This document shows positions 54,085-63,153 of a DNA stretch of 64,000 nt, piece after piece. Source of the stretch: Nocardia fluminea (GTDB lineage: Bacteria > Actinomycetota > Actinomycetes > Mycobacteriales > Mycobacteriaceae); contig NZ_PJMW01000002.1 in assembly GCF_002846365.1 (NCBI RefSeq), positions 2,976,001 to 3,040,000 on the forward strand. Direction: 5' to 3'. The stretch's first letter is position 1. The number at the start of each line of letters is the position of its first letter. The position numbers were made by a program, and so were the translations under genes. Under the pieces are notes generated by a model. It saw only the letters and a program-made list of their open reading frames with translations, was not told the DNA's origin and made no database searches.

Positions 54085-55205
54085 GCACAGGGGTGCCCAC
54101 CCAGAACCGGAAGGGCCGGGTGAGCGGCCTGCTGCCCGACTTTCCCTGGGACACCATCGCCGCGGTCAAACAGAAGGCGGCCGCCCACTCGGGTGGCCTC
54201 GTCGACCTGTCCGTGGGTACGCCGGTGGACGCGGTGGATCCGCTGATCCGCGCGGCCCTCGGCTCGGTGGCGGCTGTTCCCGGCTATCCGACCACGCACG
54301 GCACCCCTGAACTGCGTTCCGCCGCTGTCGCCGCGTTGGCGCGCCGCTTCGGCGTCACCGGCGTCGACCCGGCGGCGGTGCTGCCGGTGCTCGGCACGAA
54401 GGAGCTCATCGCCGGGCTGCCGCGACTGCTCGGCGTCGGCTCCGGCGAACTGGTGGTGATTCCCGAGATCGCCTACCCGACTTACGAGGTCGGCGCGCTG
54501 CTGGCGGGCGCGAAGCCGTGGCGCGCGGACGGTCTCACCCAGATCGGGCCGCAGAACCCGGCGCTGATCTTCGTGAACTCGCCCTCGAACCCCACCGGCA
54601 AGGTCCTGCCCGTCGAGCATCTGCGCAAGGTGGTGGCCTTCGCGCGCGAGCGCGGCGCGATCGTCGCCTCCGACGAGTGCTACCTGGGCCTGACCTGGGA
54701 GGGCGAGGCCGTGTCGATCCTCGACCCCCGCGTCTGCGACGGCGACCACACCGGCCTGCTGGCCATCCACTCGCTGTCGAAGACCTCGAACCTGGCCAGT
54801 TACCGCGCCGGTTTCCTCGCCGGTGACCCGGAACTGGTGGCCGAACTGCTGGAGGTGCGCAAGCACTCCGGCATGATCATGCCGTTCCCGGTCCAGGCCG
54901 CGATGACCGCCGCGCTCAGCGACGACGTGCACGAGGCCGAGCAGCGCGAGCGGTACCGCGCCCGCCGCGAGATCCTGCGAAATGCTTTGCTGCGGGCGGG
55001 TTTCCGCATCGACTTCTCCGAAGCCGGGCTGTACCTGTGGGCCACCCGCGGCGAACCCTGCCGCGTGACCCTCGACTGGCTCGCCGAACGCGGAATCCTC
55101 GCCGCACCAGGCGATTTCTACGGCCCCCGTTCGCCCGAACACGTGCGTATCGCGCTGACCGCCACCGACGAGCGCATCGCCGAAGCGGCCGCCCGCCTGT
55201 CCTGA
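54081..55205 (+). CDS. dapC: Succinyldiaminopimelate aminotransferase
   Basis: DapC forms N-succinyl-L,L-diaminopimelate in lysine and peptidoglycan synthesis. The 374-residue fold-type I aminotransferase has SNPTGKVLP, ASDECYLGLTW and the PLP-lysine motif HSLSKTSNLASYRAGF (Lys ~237). The fdxC-dapC pair with GTGA overlap is conserved in actinobacteria (Rv1177-Rv1178). Confidence 0.93.
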   Translation: MSTGVPTQNRKGRVSGLLPDFPWDTIAAVKQKAAAHSGGLVDLSVGTPVDAVDPLIRAALGSVAAVPGYPTTHGTPELRSAAVAALARRFGVTGVDPAAVLPVLGTKELIAGLPRLLGVGSGELVVIPEIAYPTYEVGALLAGAKPWRADGLTQIGPQNPALIFVNSPSNPTGKVLPVEHLRKVVAFARERGAIVASDECYLGLTWEGEAVSILDPRVCDGDHTGLLAIHSLSKTSNLASYRAGFLAGDPELVAELLEVRKHSGMIMPFPVQAAMTAALSDDVHEAEQRERYRARREILRNALLRAGFRIDFSEAGLYLWATRGEPCRVTLDWLAERGILAAPGDFYGPRSPEHVRIALTATDERIAEAAARLS

Positions 55206-55310
55206 CCGCGATCTCGGCGCGAACCCCACGGCTACCCGCCCAGGGGTTCGCGCCGTCTTGCTTGCCGATATCGTGTGGAGCACAAGGGGACAGGATCGGG
55301 GGGACAACGG

Positions 55311-57017
55311 ATGCACGGGGTGGAGTTCGGCGTCGGCACGGTCTTCGCGGGGTATCGGATCGACCGGCTGCTCGGCCGGGGCGGAATGGGCACCGTGTAT
55401 CTCGCGGCGCATCCGCGCCTGCCGCGGCGGGTGGCGCTGAAACTGCTCGATCGCGAACTGTATTCCGACGACGAGGTGCGCGGCCGGTTCGAGCGCGAGG
55501 CCGATGTGTCCGCCCATCTCGATCATCCCGGCATCGTGTCGGTGCTCGACCGTGGCGTCGAGGACGGCCTGATGTGGATCTCCATGCAATACGTCGACGG
55601 TCGCGACGCCTCGGCGTTCCGGGGGGAGCCGCTGGCCCCGGCGCGGGCGGTCGGCATCATCGCCCAGACCGCCGAAGCCCTCGACTATGCCCACGATCGC
55701 GGTGTGCTGCACCGAGATGTGAAACCCGCCAATATCTTGCTGGGCCCCAGCCGTTCCGGCGACCGCGTGCTGCTCACCGACTTCGGCATCGCCCGGCTCC
55801 GCGGCGATGCCCGCCAGCTCACCCGCACCGGCGCTTTCCTCGCGACCCTGGCCTACGCTTCCCCGGAACAACTCTCGGGTGCGCCGGTCGATCACCGCTC
55901 CGATCAGTACTCGCTCGGCTGCACCTTGTTCACGCTGCTCACCGGCGAAAGCCCTTATCCCGCTGACAATCCCGGCGCGGTTGTCGCCGCCCACCTGACC
56001 AAACCGGTACCGCGCGCGTCCGCGATGGTTCGCGACCTGCCGTCCGGAATCGACGCGGTCATCGCCAGGGCGATGGCGAAGGAGCCGGACGAAAGATTCG
56101 ACAGCTGTGAGGAATTCGCGCGTGCGGCGACGGCAGCCTTGGTCGACGCAGGTTCCGCGTCGCACGGCCGAGCAGGTTCCCCGACTATCGGGGAAGCCGC
56201 CCGGGTAGCGAGTAGGTCGGTTGATTCGGCGGAGGCGTCTTTCGGCCGTGAGCACCTGCCGGCGAATCCCGGCGAGAGTTCGCTGAACCCGACCTTGGTG
56301 AGTGCGCCGGCGTACGCCGTTCCCCGGCCTGCCGCAGTGCACGGTGGTGGAAGGGACGAGGTAGCGATTCCGCGTCCCGGGTATGCACCAGGGGGTGCTC
56401 GTGGGGCCGGGCAGCACGCTGTCTCGGGCGAACCGTCCGGGCGACCACCCCAGCGGGCGGTTTCGTCGCGGTGGCGGGCACTGGCGGTGAGTCTGATCGT
56501 CCTCGCGCTGGTAACCGGGGTCGGCGTCGTCGGCCTCGGCGCGGTCTACTGGAAGTTCGTGCGGCCCAATCGAGTTCCACCGCCGCCTACCTGGGGCGCA
56601 CATAATTCGGTGGCATCGGGGTTCACCGGCTTGATCCCGCCGGGGCCCACCGGGCGCGGCTGGCGCGAGGCGAATTGCTCGGCGACACCGTCATTGGTCG
56701 TGCTGCCGGGTGACCCGGCGCCGTTGCGGCAGATCAGCTGCACCGATTCCGACGGACTCATCGCCTGGTACACCGAGTACCCCGATGCCGCCGCTGTCGA
56801 TGCCTATCTCCTGCGGCACACCACCGAGGACCTCACCCGCGAACTGGACGACACGAGCCTCGCCGCCTACCGGCCACGCGACCCCGCCGCCCCGTTCACT
56901 CTCGCGGCCAGGGAGCGCGGCAATGTGCTCAGCGCGAACTCGGTGGTGGAGGTGTCGTGGCCGGGCCACTCCTTCGAGGAGACCCGCGACCACTGGTGGC
57001 AGCAAGCACCCTTCTGA
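55311..57017 (+). CDS. Transmembrane Ser/Thr protein kinase
   Basis: The 568-residue receptor-type kinase has an N-terminal kinase domain (~14-275): Gly-loop LGRGGMGTVY (21-30), Lys-44, HRDVKPANI (134-142, catalytic Asp-136) and DFG Asp-157. A disordered Pro/Ser-rich linker (~285-385) and one membrane helix (~390-415, AVSLIVLALVTGVGVVGLGAVYW) follow. An external ~150-residue domain with two cysteines completes it. The external domain has no PASTA repeats, so it is not PknB itself. The ligand is unknown. Confidence 0.9.
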   Translation: MHGVEFGVGTVFAGYRIDRLLGRGGMGTVYLAAHPRLPRRVALKLLDRELYSDDEVRGRFEREADVSAHLDHPGIVSVLDRGVEDGLMWISMQYVDGRDASAFRGEPLAPARAVGIIAQTAEALDYAHDRGVLHRDVKPANILLGPSRSGDRVLLTDFGIARLRGDARQLTRTGAFLATLAYASPEQLSGAPVDHRSDQYSLGCTLFTLLTGESPYPADNPGAVVAAHLTKPVPRASAMVRDLPSGIDAVIARAMAKEPDERFDSCEEFARAATAALVDAGSASHGRAGSPTIGEAARVASRSVDSAEASFGREHLPANPGESSLNPTLVSAPAYAVPRPAAVHGGGRDEVAIPRPGYAPGGARGAGQHAVSGEPSGRPPQRAVSSRWRALAVSLIVLALVTGVGVVGLGAVYWKFVRPNRVPPPPTWGAHNSVASGFTGLIPPGPTGRGWREANCSATPSLVVLPGDPAPLRQISCTDSDGLIAWYTEYPDAAAVDAYLLRHTTEDLTRELDDTSLAAYRPRDPAAPFTLAARERGNVLSANSVVEVSWPGHSFEETRDHWWQQAPF

Positions 57018-57019
57018 TG

Positions 57020-57730
57020 TCAGTAGGCCCCGGCCAGGCGCAGGATCAGCGCGGGCAGGGCGTCGAGCACATCGGCGGACTGGTCGGCCGGGGTGCCGTA
57101 GGTGTGCGCGGCGACCGAGAAACCGGTCCCGAAGGATGCCGAGGCCACCTCGGGGGCACCCACGTCCGACCATCCCCATTTACTGCCCTGTACGCCGGGG
57201 AGCTGGGCGGTGCCCCAGTTCTGGGGAGTGCCGTCAGCGGCGGTGTTACTCGCACCCGCCATCCACTCGAAGATCGGTGAGCCGGCGTCGGTGCGCTGCT
57301 TGGCGGCCAGGAAATCGGTGATGTCGGCGGTGCTGGTGGTCGACCGGCCCCAGTCGGAGCCGCCGTGCGTCGCGGGCAGCCCGTATTCGGCCGCGGTCGC
57401 TTCGATCGCTTGCGGATATTTGCCGGCGAGCTGGGTGGCGGCGCCGTCGTCGGAGTCACGGATCATCCGTTCCGACAGCGCGCGGTCCTCCGGCGAGCCG
57501 TCGCCGTGGCGCAGCGCGTAGTCGACGATGTAGAGCTTGGACATCGACAGCGCCGACCGGGTTTCGTGCTCGTTGGGTGTGCCCCAGGCGAACCCGCCCG
57601 GCATCCGCAGCGAGATGGCGGTTCGTGGCGGCACCGTCGTCGGGTCCTCGTCGGCGTGGGCGGCGGGCGCGGCCGCCATGAGGCCGACAGCGACCGCCGC
57701 CGCACACCATGTCACTGTTCGAATGCTCAC
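57020..57730 (-). CDS. Secreted serine-hydrolase / beta-lactamase-like protein
   Basis: The 236-residue protein has a signal peptide (TWCAAAVAVGLMAAAPAAHA) and a class A beta-lactamase-like fold with SMSKLYIVDYALRHG (S-x-x-K). An MIRDSDDGAATQLAG segment at the SDN position reads SDD. No convincing KTG was found; SFGTGFSV is at a similar place. It may therefore be a non-lactamase serine hydrolase or a degenerate homologue. The GTG 57730 has GGAGGA 6-10 nt upstream. It is convergent with the kinase gene. Confidence 0.7.
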   Translation of the reverse strand: MSIRTVTWCAAAVAVGLMAAAPAAHADEDPTTVPPRTAISLRMPGGFAWGTPNEHETRSALSMSKLYIVDYALRHGDGSPEDRALSERMIRDSDDGAATQLAGKYPQAIEATAAEYGLPATHGGSDWGRSTTSTADITDFLAAKQRTDAGSPIFEWMAGASNTAADGTPQNWGTAQLPGVQGSKWGWSDVGAPEVASASFGTGFSVAAHTYGTPADQSADVLDALPALILRLAGAY

Positions 57731-57822
57731 GAGCGTCCTCCATTCCACGCGACGGCCTTGCGATCGTGGGGAATGAAACCCGAACGCCGCAGGTCAGGGT
57801 GGGAGGCGCGCGGCAACGCCGA

Positions 57823-58674
57823 TCAGATCAGCGGCTTGCCGCGCCGCTGACGGCGGCGCATGTCGATCAGGGTGACGTTGAAGGGGAAGTTGCGCACGGG
57901 GCGCGGCAGGTGGCTCGTCACCGTGCCGGTGGTGCGCATCAGGCGGTTGAGCTTGCGCTCGTCGGCGGGGCTCCAGGACAGGCCGAGTTCGTCGCGGAGA
58001 TGCTGGGGGAGCAGGCCGGTGGTGAACCAGCGGTGGAACCGGGCGAAGGGCAGGCGCAGGGGCGGGCTGACCATCTTCAGGTCGAGCAGGGCGTCGAAGT
58101 AGGCCTTGACCGTGGCGTCGACGCTGGTGTGCCGCAGGTGCTCGGACCAGTAGGCATCGAACGCGGCGCGGTCGGCCGGCCACATCTCGCGGGGAACCTG
58201 CAGAGTGGTGCCGAGGTAGTGGGCGTAGTCGTAGAAGGTGTCGGCGATGTCGTCGTCGATGGGGCCGTAGAGGCGGTGCATCACGTCGACCGAGCCCCAG
58301 TACAGGCAGGCGGCCACCCACAGCTGCAGGTTCTTGTCGAAGGCGTTGTACTTCACCGGGCTGTCGGCGGTGGAGTGGACGTGGCGGTGCGCGCCGTTGA
58401 CGGCGGTGCGGAAGGCCTCGCGGTCCGCGTCGGTTCCCATCAGCGCCACCGACAGGTAGGTGAGCGTGGTTCGGGTGCGTTTCACCGGGTGCTTCATGAT
58501 GCTGCCGCTGTGCACCGTCGATTCGGCGACACCGTGGCCGACGGGGGCGAGGCTGAGCTGCATGATCACATTGGCGGTCGCGCCGTAGAAGGCCGCGGAA
58601 CCGTCGACGTAGTCGCGGATGTCGAATGGTGCCGGTTCGGAGTGCTGCGAACGCGAGCGCGACAGGATGGTCAT
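57823..58674 (-). CDS. Oxygenase MpaB family protein (DUF2236)
   Basis: The 283-residue protein is of the latex-clearing/MpaB type: IRDYVDGSAAFYGATANVIMQLSLAPVGHGVAESTVHSGSI, then NAFDKNLQLWVAACLYWG with conserved His/Lys, and a DYAHYLGTTLQVP stretch. In this family, heme ligands are conserved histidines. Function is not certain; substrates include rubber-like isoprenoids and sterol-like lipids. The ATG at 58674 is preferred over the upstream start. Confidence 0.82.
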   Translation of the reverse strand: MTILSRSRSQHSEPAPFDIRDYVDGSAAFYGATANVIMQLSLAPVGHGVAESTVHSGSIMKHPVKRTRTTLTYLSVALMGTDADREAFRTAVNGAHRHVHSTADSPVKYNAFDKNLQLWVAACLYWGSVDVMHRLYGPIDDDIADTFYDYAHYLGTTLQVPREMWPADRAAFDAYWSEHLRHTSVDATVKAYFDALLDLKMVSPPLRLPFARFHRWFTTGLLPQHLRDELGLSWSPADERKLNRLMRTTGTVTSHLPRPVRNFPFNVTLIDMRRRQRRGKPLI

Positions 58675-58799
58675 CGTTGACCCCGTTTTCGTCGAAGAGA
58701 GCATGAGAGAGTTACACGTTGAATGTCTCACCATGTTGTCGGGGTGTCAACGACAGCGGCGGCGGCACCCGCCGAATCGCCTCGCGTTAGCGTTGACGG

Positions 58800-60227
58800 A
58801 TGCCCTATGGTCCGCCGCTGCTGCTCACTTCGCTGAATCCGGCCGCCGTCGCCGCCGGGGATGACATTCCCGACGCCGTCACCATCGATGATGCCACCGT
58901 CTCGCGCAGCGATCTGCTGGGTTCGGCGACATCGGTAGCCGAACGCATCGCGCGCGCCGACCGCGTCGCGGTGCTGGCCGAACCGACGTTGCGCACCGTG
59001 ATCGCCGTGGTCGGCTGCCTGATCGCGGGAGTGACCGTGGTTCCGGTGCCGCCGGACTCCGGCGCCGCCGAACGCGAGCACATTCTCCGCGATTCGGGTG
59101 CGCAGGCCTGGCTCGGCCCGGCGCCGGAGGGCACCGACCTGCCGGTGGTTCCGGTGCGGCTGCACGCGCGCTCCTGGCACACCTATCCCGAACCGGATCC
59201 GGCCGCGATCGCCTTCATCCTCTACACCTCGGGAACCACCGGCGCGCCCAAGGGTGTGATGCTCAGCCGCGACGCGATCGCCGCCGGGCTCGACGCGTTG
59301 GCCGAGGCGTGGGCGTGGACGTGGAAGGACACGCTGGTGCACGGGCTTCCGCTGTTCCATGTGCACGGGCTGATCCTCGGGCTACTCGGGCCGCTGCGTG
59401 TCGGTAGTCCCGTGATCCATACCGGTAAGCCGACGCCCGAGGCGTACGCGGCGGCAGGCGGCAGTCTGTATTTCGGCGTGCCGACGGTGTGGTCGCGGGT
59501 GGTCGAAAAGCCCGAACTGGCAAAGGAACTCGGTAAGGCGAGGTTGCTCGTCTCGGGCAGTGCGCCGCTGCCGGTGCCGGTGTTCGAGAAGCTGGCCGAA
59601 CTCACCGGGCAGGCCCCGGTGGAGCGGTACGGGATGAGCGAAACCATGATCACGCTGTCCACCCGGGCCGACGGCGAGCGCAGGCCCGGCTGGGTCGGCA
59701 CGCCGGTGCGAGGGGTGGAAACAAGGCTGCGGGACGAAGCCGGTGCGCCCGTTCCCCAGGACGGTGTGAGCATCGGTGGCCTGCAGGTTCGTGGACCGAT
59801 GCTGTTCGACGGCTATCGGAATCGGCCAGAGGCCACCGCGCGGGACTGGACCGAGGACGGGTGGTTCCGCACCGGTGATGTGGCCGTCATCGATGCCGGC
59901 GGTTTCCATCGCATCGTCGGGCGCGAGTCGATCGACCTCATCAAATCCGGCGGCTACCGCATCGGCGCGGGGGAGATCGAGACCGCGCTGCTCGGGCATC
60001 CGGCGGTCGCCGAGGTCGCCGTGGTCGGGCTGCCGGATGACGATCTGGGTCAGCGGATCGTGGCTTTCGTCGTCGCCCGCGACGGCAGTTCCGACGCGCT
60101 GGGCGTCGAGCTGACCGCCTATGTGGGCGAACAGCTTTCGGCGCACAAGCGCCCGCGTGAGGTCCGCTTCGTCGACTCGCTCCCGCGCAACGCGATGGGC
60201 AAGGTGCAGAAGAAGCTCCTGGACTGA
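58800..60227 (+). CDS. FadD36-like acyl-CoA (malonyl-CoA-type) synthetase
   Basis: The 475-residue adenylate-forming enzyme has the AMP-binding motif ILYTSGTTGAPKGVML (~138-153), the YGMSETM and GWFRTGDVAVID motifs and the PRNAMGKVQKK lysine loop. Its short length and similarity to MatB-type malonyl-CoA synthetases fit mycobacterial FadD36 (also ~473 residues and in the same chromosomal region). It converts a short acid to its CoA ester. The exact substrate (malonate, methylmalonate or other) is inferred. Confidence 0.88.
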   Translation: MPYGPPLLLTSLNPAAVAAGDDIPDAVTIDDATVSRSDLLGSATSVAERIARADRVAVLAEPTLRTVIAVVGCLIAGVTVVPVPPDSGAAEREHILRDSGAQAWLGPAPEGTDLPVVPVRLHARSWHTYPEPDPAAIAFILYTSGTTGAPKGVMLSRDAIAAGLDALAEAWAWTWKDTLVHGLPLFHVHGLILGLLGPLRVGSPVIHTGKPTPEAYAAAGGSLYFGVPTVWSRVVEKPELAKELGKARLLVSGSAPLPVPVFEKLAELTGQAPVERYGMSETMITLSTRADGERRPGWVGTPVRGVETRLRDEAGAPVPQDGVSIGGLQVRGPMLFDGYRNRPEATARDWTEDGWFRTGDVAVIDAGGFHRIVGRESIDLIKSGGYRIGAGEIETALLGHPAVAEVAVVGLPDDDLGQRIVAFVVARDGSSDALGVELTAYVGEQLSAHKRPREVRFVDSLPRNAMGKVQKKLLD

Positions 60228-60264
60228 GCTCGGGCCGGGGCGCGGATGAATCCGGCGCCAGGAT

Positions 60265-60936
60265 TCACTCGGTCCGTTCGGTGCTCCCGCGCGCGCTCAT
60301 CCTCCGGATCGGTCCGATCAACGCGTGGTAGATCGGCCGAACCACGCGTCCCGACAGGTAGCGATGACGCTCTTCCTGCCGGACGCGGGCCCGCCGGTGT
60401 GCCGCGAGGGGTGACCACTTGTCCGGATCGACGGGCTGCGAAGTGTGGAATTCGATGCGGCACAGGTGTTTCGTGTTGACGAATCCGTACTGACCAGGAC
60501 TCACCAGCCGGATCGGAGCTCCGTGATCGCTGGTGAGCGGCTGCCCGTCGAGCCGGTCGGCGATGAGCACATCGTCGGCCAGCACGTCCTCGATCAACGC
60601 GATCGACTGAAAGCCGTCGAGACCTTCGAAAACGACGTGACTGATCGAAATGCCCGGCGCGAGAAGCGGTTCGATGCGCGTGCGGTAGAACAAGGCAAAC
60701 GGGATGCCCTCCCAGCGCAGGTCGGTGGCAGACCATCCGGCCACGCAGTGAAAGTCGGCCTTCACCTCCACTCGCGGCAGCTGGGCGAGGTCGGTCAGGG
60801 TGAGCGTGAACGGGCGCGTCAATGCCCCGGCGACCTCGATGACGGGGTGCGCGGGAACTGGCGGCGGCGGGTGATGCAGATGTGTGCCGAAGCGCGGGAA
60901 ACCGTCGATGGCGCGTTGACCAGGGGGAAGTGTCAT
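60265..60936 (-). CDS. Sulfite-oxidase-type molybdopterin oxidoreductase
   Basis: The 223-residue protein consists of a molybdopterin-binding domain with the Mo-ligating cysteine in FHCVAGWSATDLRWEG (~64) and HGAPIRLVSPGQYGFVNTKHLCRIEF. No dimerisation domain or export signal is seen, as in YedY-like small forms without signal. The ATG at 60936 follows GGAGG. A 6-bp inverted repeat operator lies immediately upstream. Confidence 0.85.
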   Translation of the reverse strand: MTLPPGQRAIDGFPRFGTHLHHPPPPVPAHPVIEVAGALTRPFTLTLTDLAQLPRVEVKADFHCVAGWSATDLRWEGIPFALFYRTRIEPLLAPGISISHVVFEGLDGFQSIALIEDVLADDVLIADRLDGQPLTSDHGAPIRLVSPGQYGFVNTKHLCRIEFHTSQPVDPDKWSPLAAHRRARVRQEERHRYLSGRVVRPIYHALIGPIRRMSARGSTERTE

Positions 60937-60950
60937 GCCGAACCTCCAGT

Positions 60951-60966
60951 TATACGGCTCCGTATA
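60951..60966 (-). promoter_or_regulatory. TetR-type operator ahead of the molybdopterin oxidoreductase gene
   Basis: TATACG-gctc-CGTATA (60951-60966) is a perfect 6-bp inverted repeat with 4-bp spacer, 14 nt from the ATG, overlapping the probable -10 region. Its form is usual for TetR/AcrR operators. No TetR gene is adjacent, so the regulator would be elsewhere. Confidence 0.65.
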
Positions 60967-61059
60967 TTTTTCCAGCCTAGCGCGTCGACCGCGCGGGGTC
61001 GAGAGGCTGCGCGTATCTCGCGGCTGTGCGCTCGCCCACCCGCTCGACGCAGGCCCGGC

Positions 61060-61959
61060 TCAGTCCGGAATCCGCACCGCACTGAGCTTTTCGGGGTTGC
61101 GCATGGAGTAGATCGCGGTGACGAGGCCATCGGTGACCTCGATCGACGTCACCTGGTCGAGTACGCCGTCGACGGTCGCCAGGATCGTGGGCATCGCGTT
61201 GTAGATGCCGAGGTGCGCACCCAGGACGCCGAGCCGCTGACCCTTGGCGAGCAAGCCGATGACGAGCCTTGCCACCTTGTCCGGGCCGTGGACCGGCCTG
61301 CGGACCGTGTTCACCACGCCGCCGCCGTCACCGAGGAACACCACCTCGGGGGCGAGCACGTCCATCAGTGCTTGCACATCGCCGGTGGCGGCCGCGATCG
61401 AGAACTTCTCGACCACCGACTGCGCCTGCGCGGGAGTGGCGATGGCGGTGTGGCGTGCGGCGTGCACCCGGTTGCGGGCGCGTTGGTTCAGTTGCCGCAC
61501 AGCGGCTTCGGATCTGCCCACTGCCGCCGCGATCTCCGGATAGTCGAACGCGAACACCTCGCGCAGCACGAACACCGCCCGCTGCACCGGCGTGAGCGTT
61601 TCCAGCACGAGCAGCATCGCGGTGCTCACCGCCTCACCGGTGAGCACGTGCTCGACCCCGCCGTCCGCCTCGGTGGCCAGTGGTTCGGGCAGCCACTGGC
61701 CCACGTAGTCCTCACGCCTGCGGGCGGCGGCGCGCAGCACCCCGAGCGCCTGCCGCGTGACGATCTGCGCGAGGTAGGCGCGCGGGTTCTCGATCAGCGC
61801 GTGGTCGACCTCGCGCCAGCGCAGGTAGCTGTCGTGCAGGACGTCCTCGGTGTCGACGACCGAGCCGAGGATCTCGTAGGCGATCGAGAACAGCAGCCGC
61901 CGGTTCTCGGTGAAGGTGTCGACGTGTGCCCGGATCACTGTTTCGGGCCGTTGAGCCAC
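61060..61959 (-). CDS. sigJ: ECF sigma factor of the ECF41/SigJ type
   Basis: The 299-residue sigma factor has region 2 (~10-75, SIAYEILGSVVDTEDVLHDSYLRW), the linker motif WLPEP (~88), region 4 (~115-165, LTPVQRAVFVLREVFAFDYPEIAAAVGRSEAAVRQL) and a SnoaL-like C-terminal domain (~180-299) with DGGG and NPEKL motifs. These are the marks of ECF41, where the SnoaL-like tail controls activity in place of an anti-sigma factor. It overlaps the end of the upstream FAD-oxidoreductase gene by 25 nt. Confidence 0.9.
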   Translation of the reverse strand: MAQRPETVIRAHVDTFTENRRLLFSIAYEILGSVVDTEDVLHDSYLRWREVDHALIENPRAYLAQIVTRQALGVLRAAARRREDYVGQWLPEPLATEADGGVEHVLTGEAVSTAMLLVLETLTPVQRAVFVLREVFAFDYPEIAAAVGRSEAAVRQLNQRARNRVHAARHTAIATPAQAQSVVEKFSIAAATGDVQALMDVLAPEVVFLGDGGGVVNTVRRPVHGPDKVARLVIGLLAKGQRLGVLGAHLGIYNAMPTILATVDGVLDQVTSIEVTDGLVTAIYSMRNPEKLSAVRIPD

Positions 61960-63014
61960 ACGCTGTTGCCGGTGCGGGAGGCGTAGGCGGCATAGCGGCT
62001 GACGCGTTCCTTGGCGAACGACGCGACGGATCCGCCGAGGTACAGCCGCTGGGCGACGTCGTTGCGGTCGGTCGCCTGCACCAGCCCGTCATGCCTGCCC
62101 AGGCTCAGTCCCTGGCCGCTGTAGCCCAGCGAAAACGACCGCGGTTCCCGTCCCTTGCTCATCCTGGCCAGCGTATCGGCCGCGTGTGCGCCCTGGGGAG
62201 CGGCCGTGGCACAGGCCATGCGCATGCCGGGCACAGCCGCGCAGTCGCCGACGACGAAGACGCGGGGATCGGTGATGCTGCGCAGGTTCGCGTCGACCAG
62301 GGCGCGGCCGTCGATGTCCACCGCGAGTCCGCTGCGAGCGGCCAGGTCGGGCACCGCCGCGATGATCGCCCAGAGGGTGACATCGGAATCGAGTTCGGTG
62401 CCCGATCGCAGGCGCAGGGTGGTCGCATCGATCTCGGCGACCCGATCGGCCACGATCTCCACGTTCCATCGGGCCAGCGTGTTGCGGATATGCCGTTGCG
62501 CACCGGCCGAGAGCGCACCGGCGACCGTCTCGCTCACCAGTCGGACCCGCAGGTCGGGACGGGCTTCGGCGATCTCGGCCGTGGTCTCGATCCCGGTGAG
62601 GCCGCCACCGATCACCGTGACGGACCCGCCGGCGGGCACCGCCGCGAGCGCGATGCGTGCCTGTTCGGCTCCTTCCCACGTATCGACCGCGATCGCGCCG
62701 GGCAGCGGGTTCGCGATACTGCCCGCCGCGAGGATCGCGTGATCGAAGCTCAGGCTCCGGCCGTCGTCGAGCGCGACAGCGCCGTCGCCGATCTTGTCCA
62801 CGCTCGCGATCTCGACCGCGATCGAGTCCCTGAGCATCTCGGTGAGCGGTCGGGCCGCGGCGCCGCTGCCCGCGAGCTGCTCGTGCAGCCGTACCCGTTC
62901 GATGAAGTCGCCCCGCGGATTGACCACGGTGATCCGTGCGCCGGGAACCTTCTTGTTCAGCCGATTCGCCGCGACCGTCCCCGCGTAGCCCGCTCCGATA
63001 ACCACGATGTCCAT
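61935..63014 (-). CDS. FAD-dependent NAD(P)H oxidoreductase (NDH-2/AIF-like)
   Basis: The 359-residue pyridine-nucleotide-disulfide-type flavoprotein has FAD motif IVVIGAGYAGTVAANRL (2-18), NAD motif VTVIGGGLTGIETTAEIAE (~140-160) and FVVGDCAAVPGMRMA (~255) for FAD binding. There is no redox-active CxxC, so it resembles NDH-2 or AIF-like oxidoreductases. AGGAGG precedes the ATG 63014. It is the first gene of an operon with the ECF41-type sigma factor; oxidoreductases are the usual targets of ECF41 factors. Confidence 0.88.
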   Translation of the reverse strand: MDIVVIGAGYAGTVAANRLNKKVPGARITVVNPRGDFIERVRLHEQLAGSGAAARPLTEMLRDSIAVEIASVDKIGDGAVALDDGRSLSFDHAILAAGSIANPLPGAIAVDTWEGAEQARIALAAVPAGGSVTVIGGGLTGIETTAEIAEARPDLRVRLVSETVAGALSAGAQRHIRNTLARWNVEIVADRVAEIDATTLRLRSGTELDSDVTLWAIIAAVPDLAARSGLAVDIDGRALVDANLRSITDPRVFVVGDCAAVPGMRMACATAAPQGAHAADTLARMSKGREPRSFSLGYSGQGLSLGRHDGLVQATDRNDVAQRLYLGGSVASFAKERVSRYAAYASRTGNSVWLNGPKQ

Positions 63015-63054
63015 CTGTGCCTCCTGCCATGGGAACTGGGATGTTCGACCATGG

Positions 63055-63081
63055 GATGCGGGCAGGCGCCTGTTCGTGACG
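63055..63081 (-). promoter_or_regulatory. Possible ECF41-type promoter
   Basis: On the minus strand, CGTCACG (63081-63075), then 16 nt, then CATC (63058-63055) resembles the TGTCACA ... CGTC pattern reported for ECF41 promoters (5 of 7 and 3 of 4 matches). It is ~40 nt upstream of the FAD-oxidoreductase start. The match is weak and could be by chance. Confidence 0.3.
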
Positions 63082-63098
63082 GTGATCCCCACCACAGC

Positions 63099-63137
63099 GG
63101 AAAGGCCCCGCACTCCGCAGAAGTACGAGGCCTTTCC
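63099..63137 (-). terminator. Hairpin terminator
   Basis: GGAAAGGCC (63099-63107) and GGCCTTTCC (63129-63137) form a perfect 9-bp stem. It lies 17 nt past the stop of the minus-strand secreted-protein gene and separates it from the FAD-oxidoreductase operon. Confidence 0.65.
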
Positions 63138-63153
63138 CTGTCGCGAGGTCAGA

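Noticed and set aside
53961..56603. 880-residue open frame antisense to fdxC-dapC-kinase genes
   Set aside because: It spans three clearly real plus-strand genes and has no recognisable protein features.
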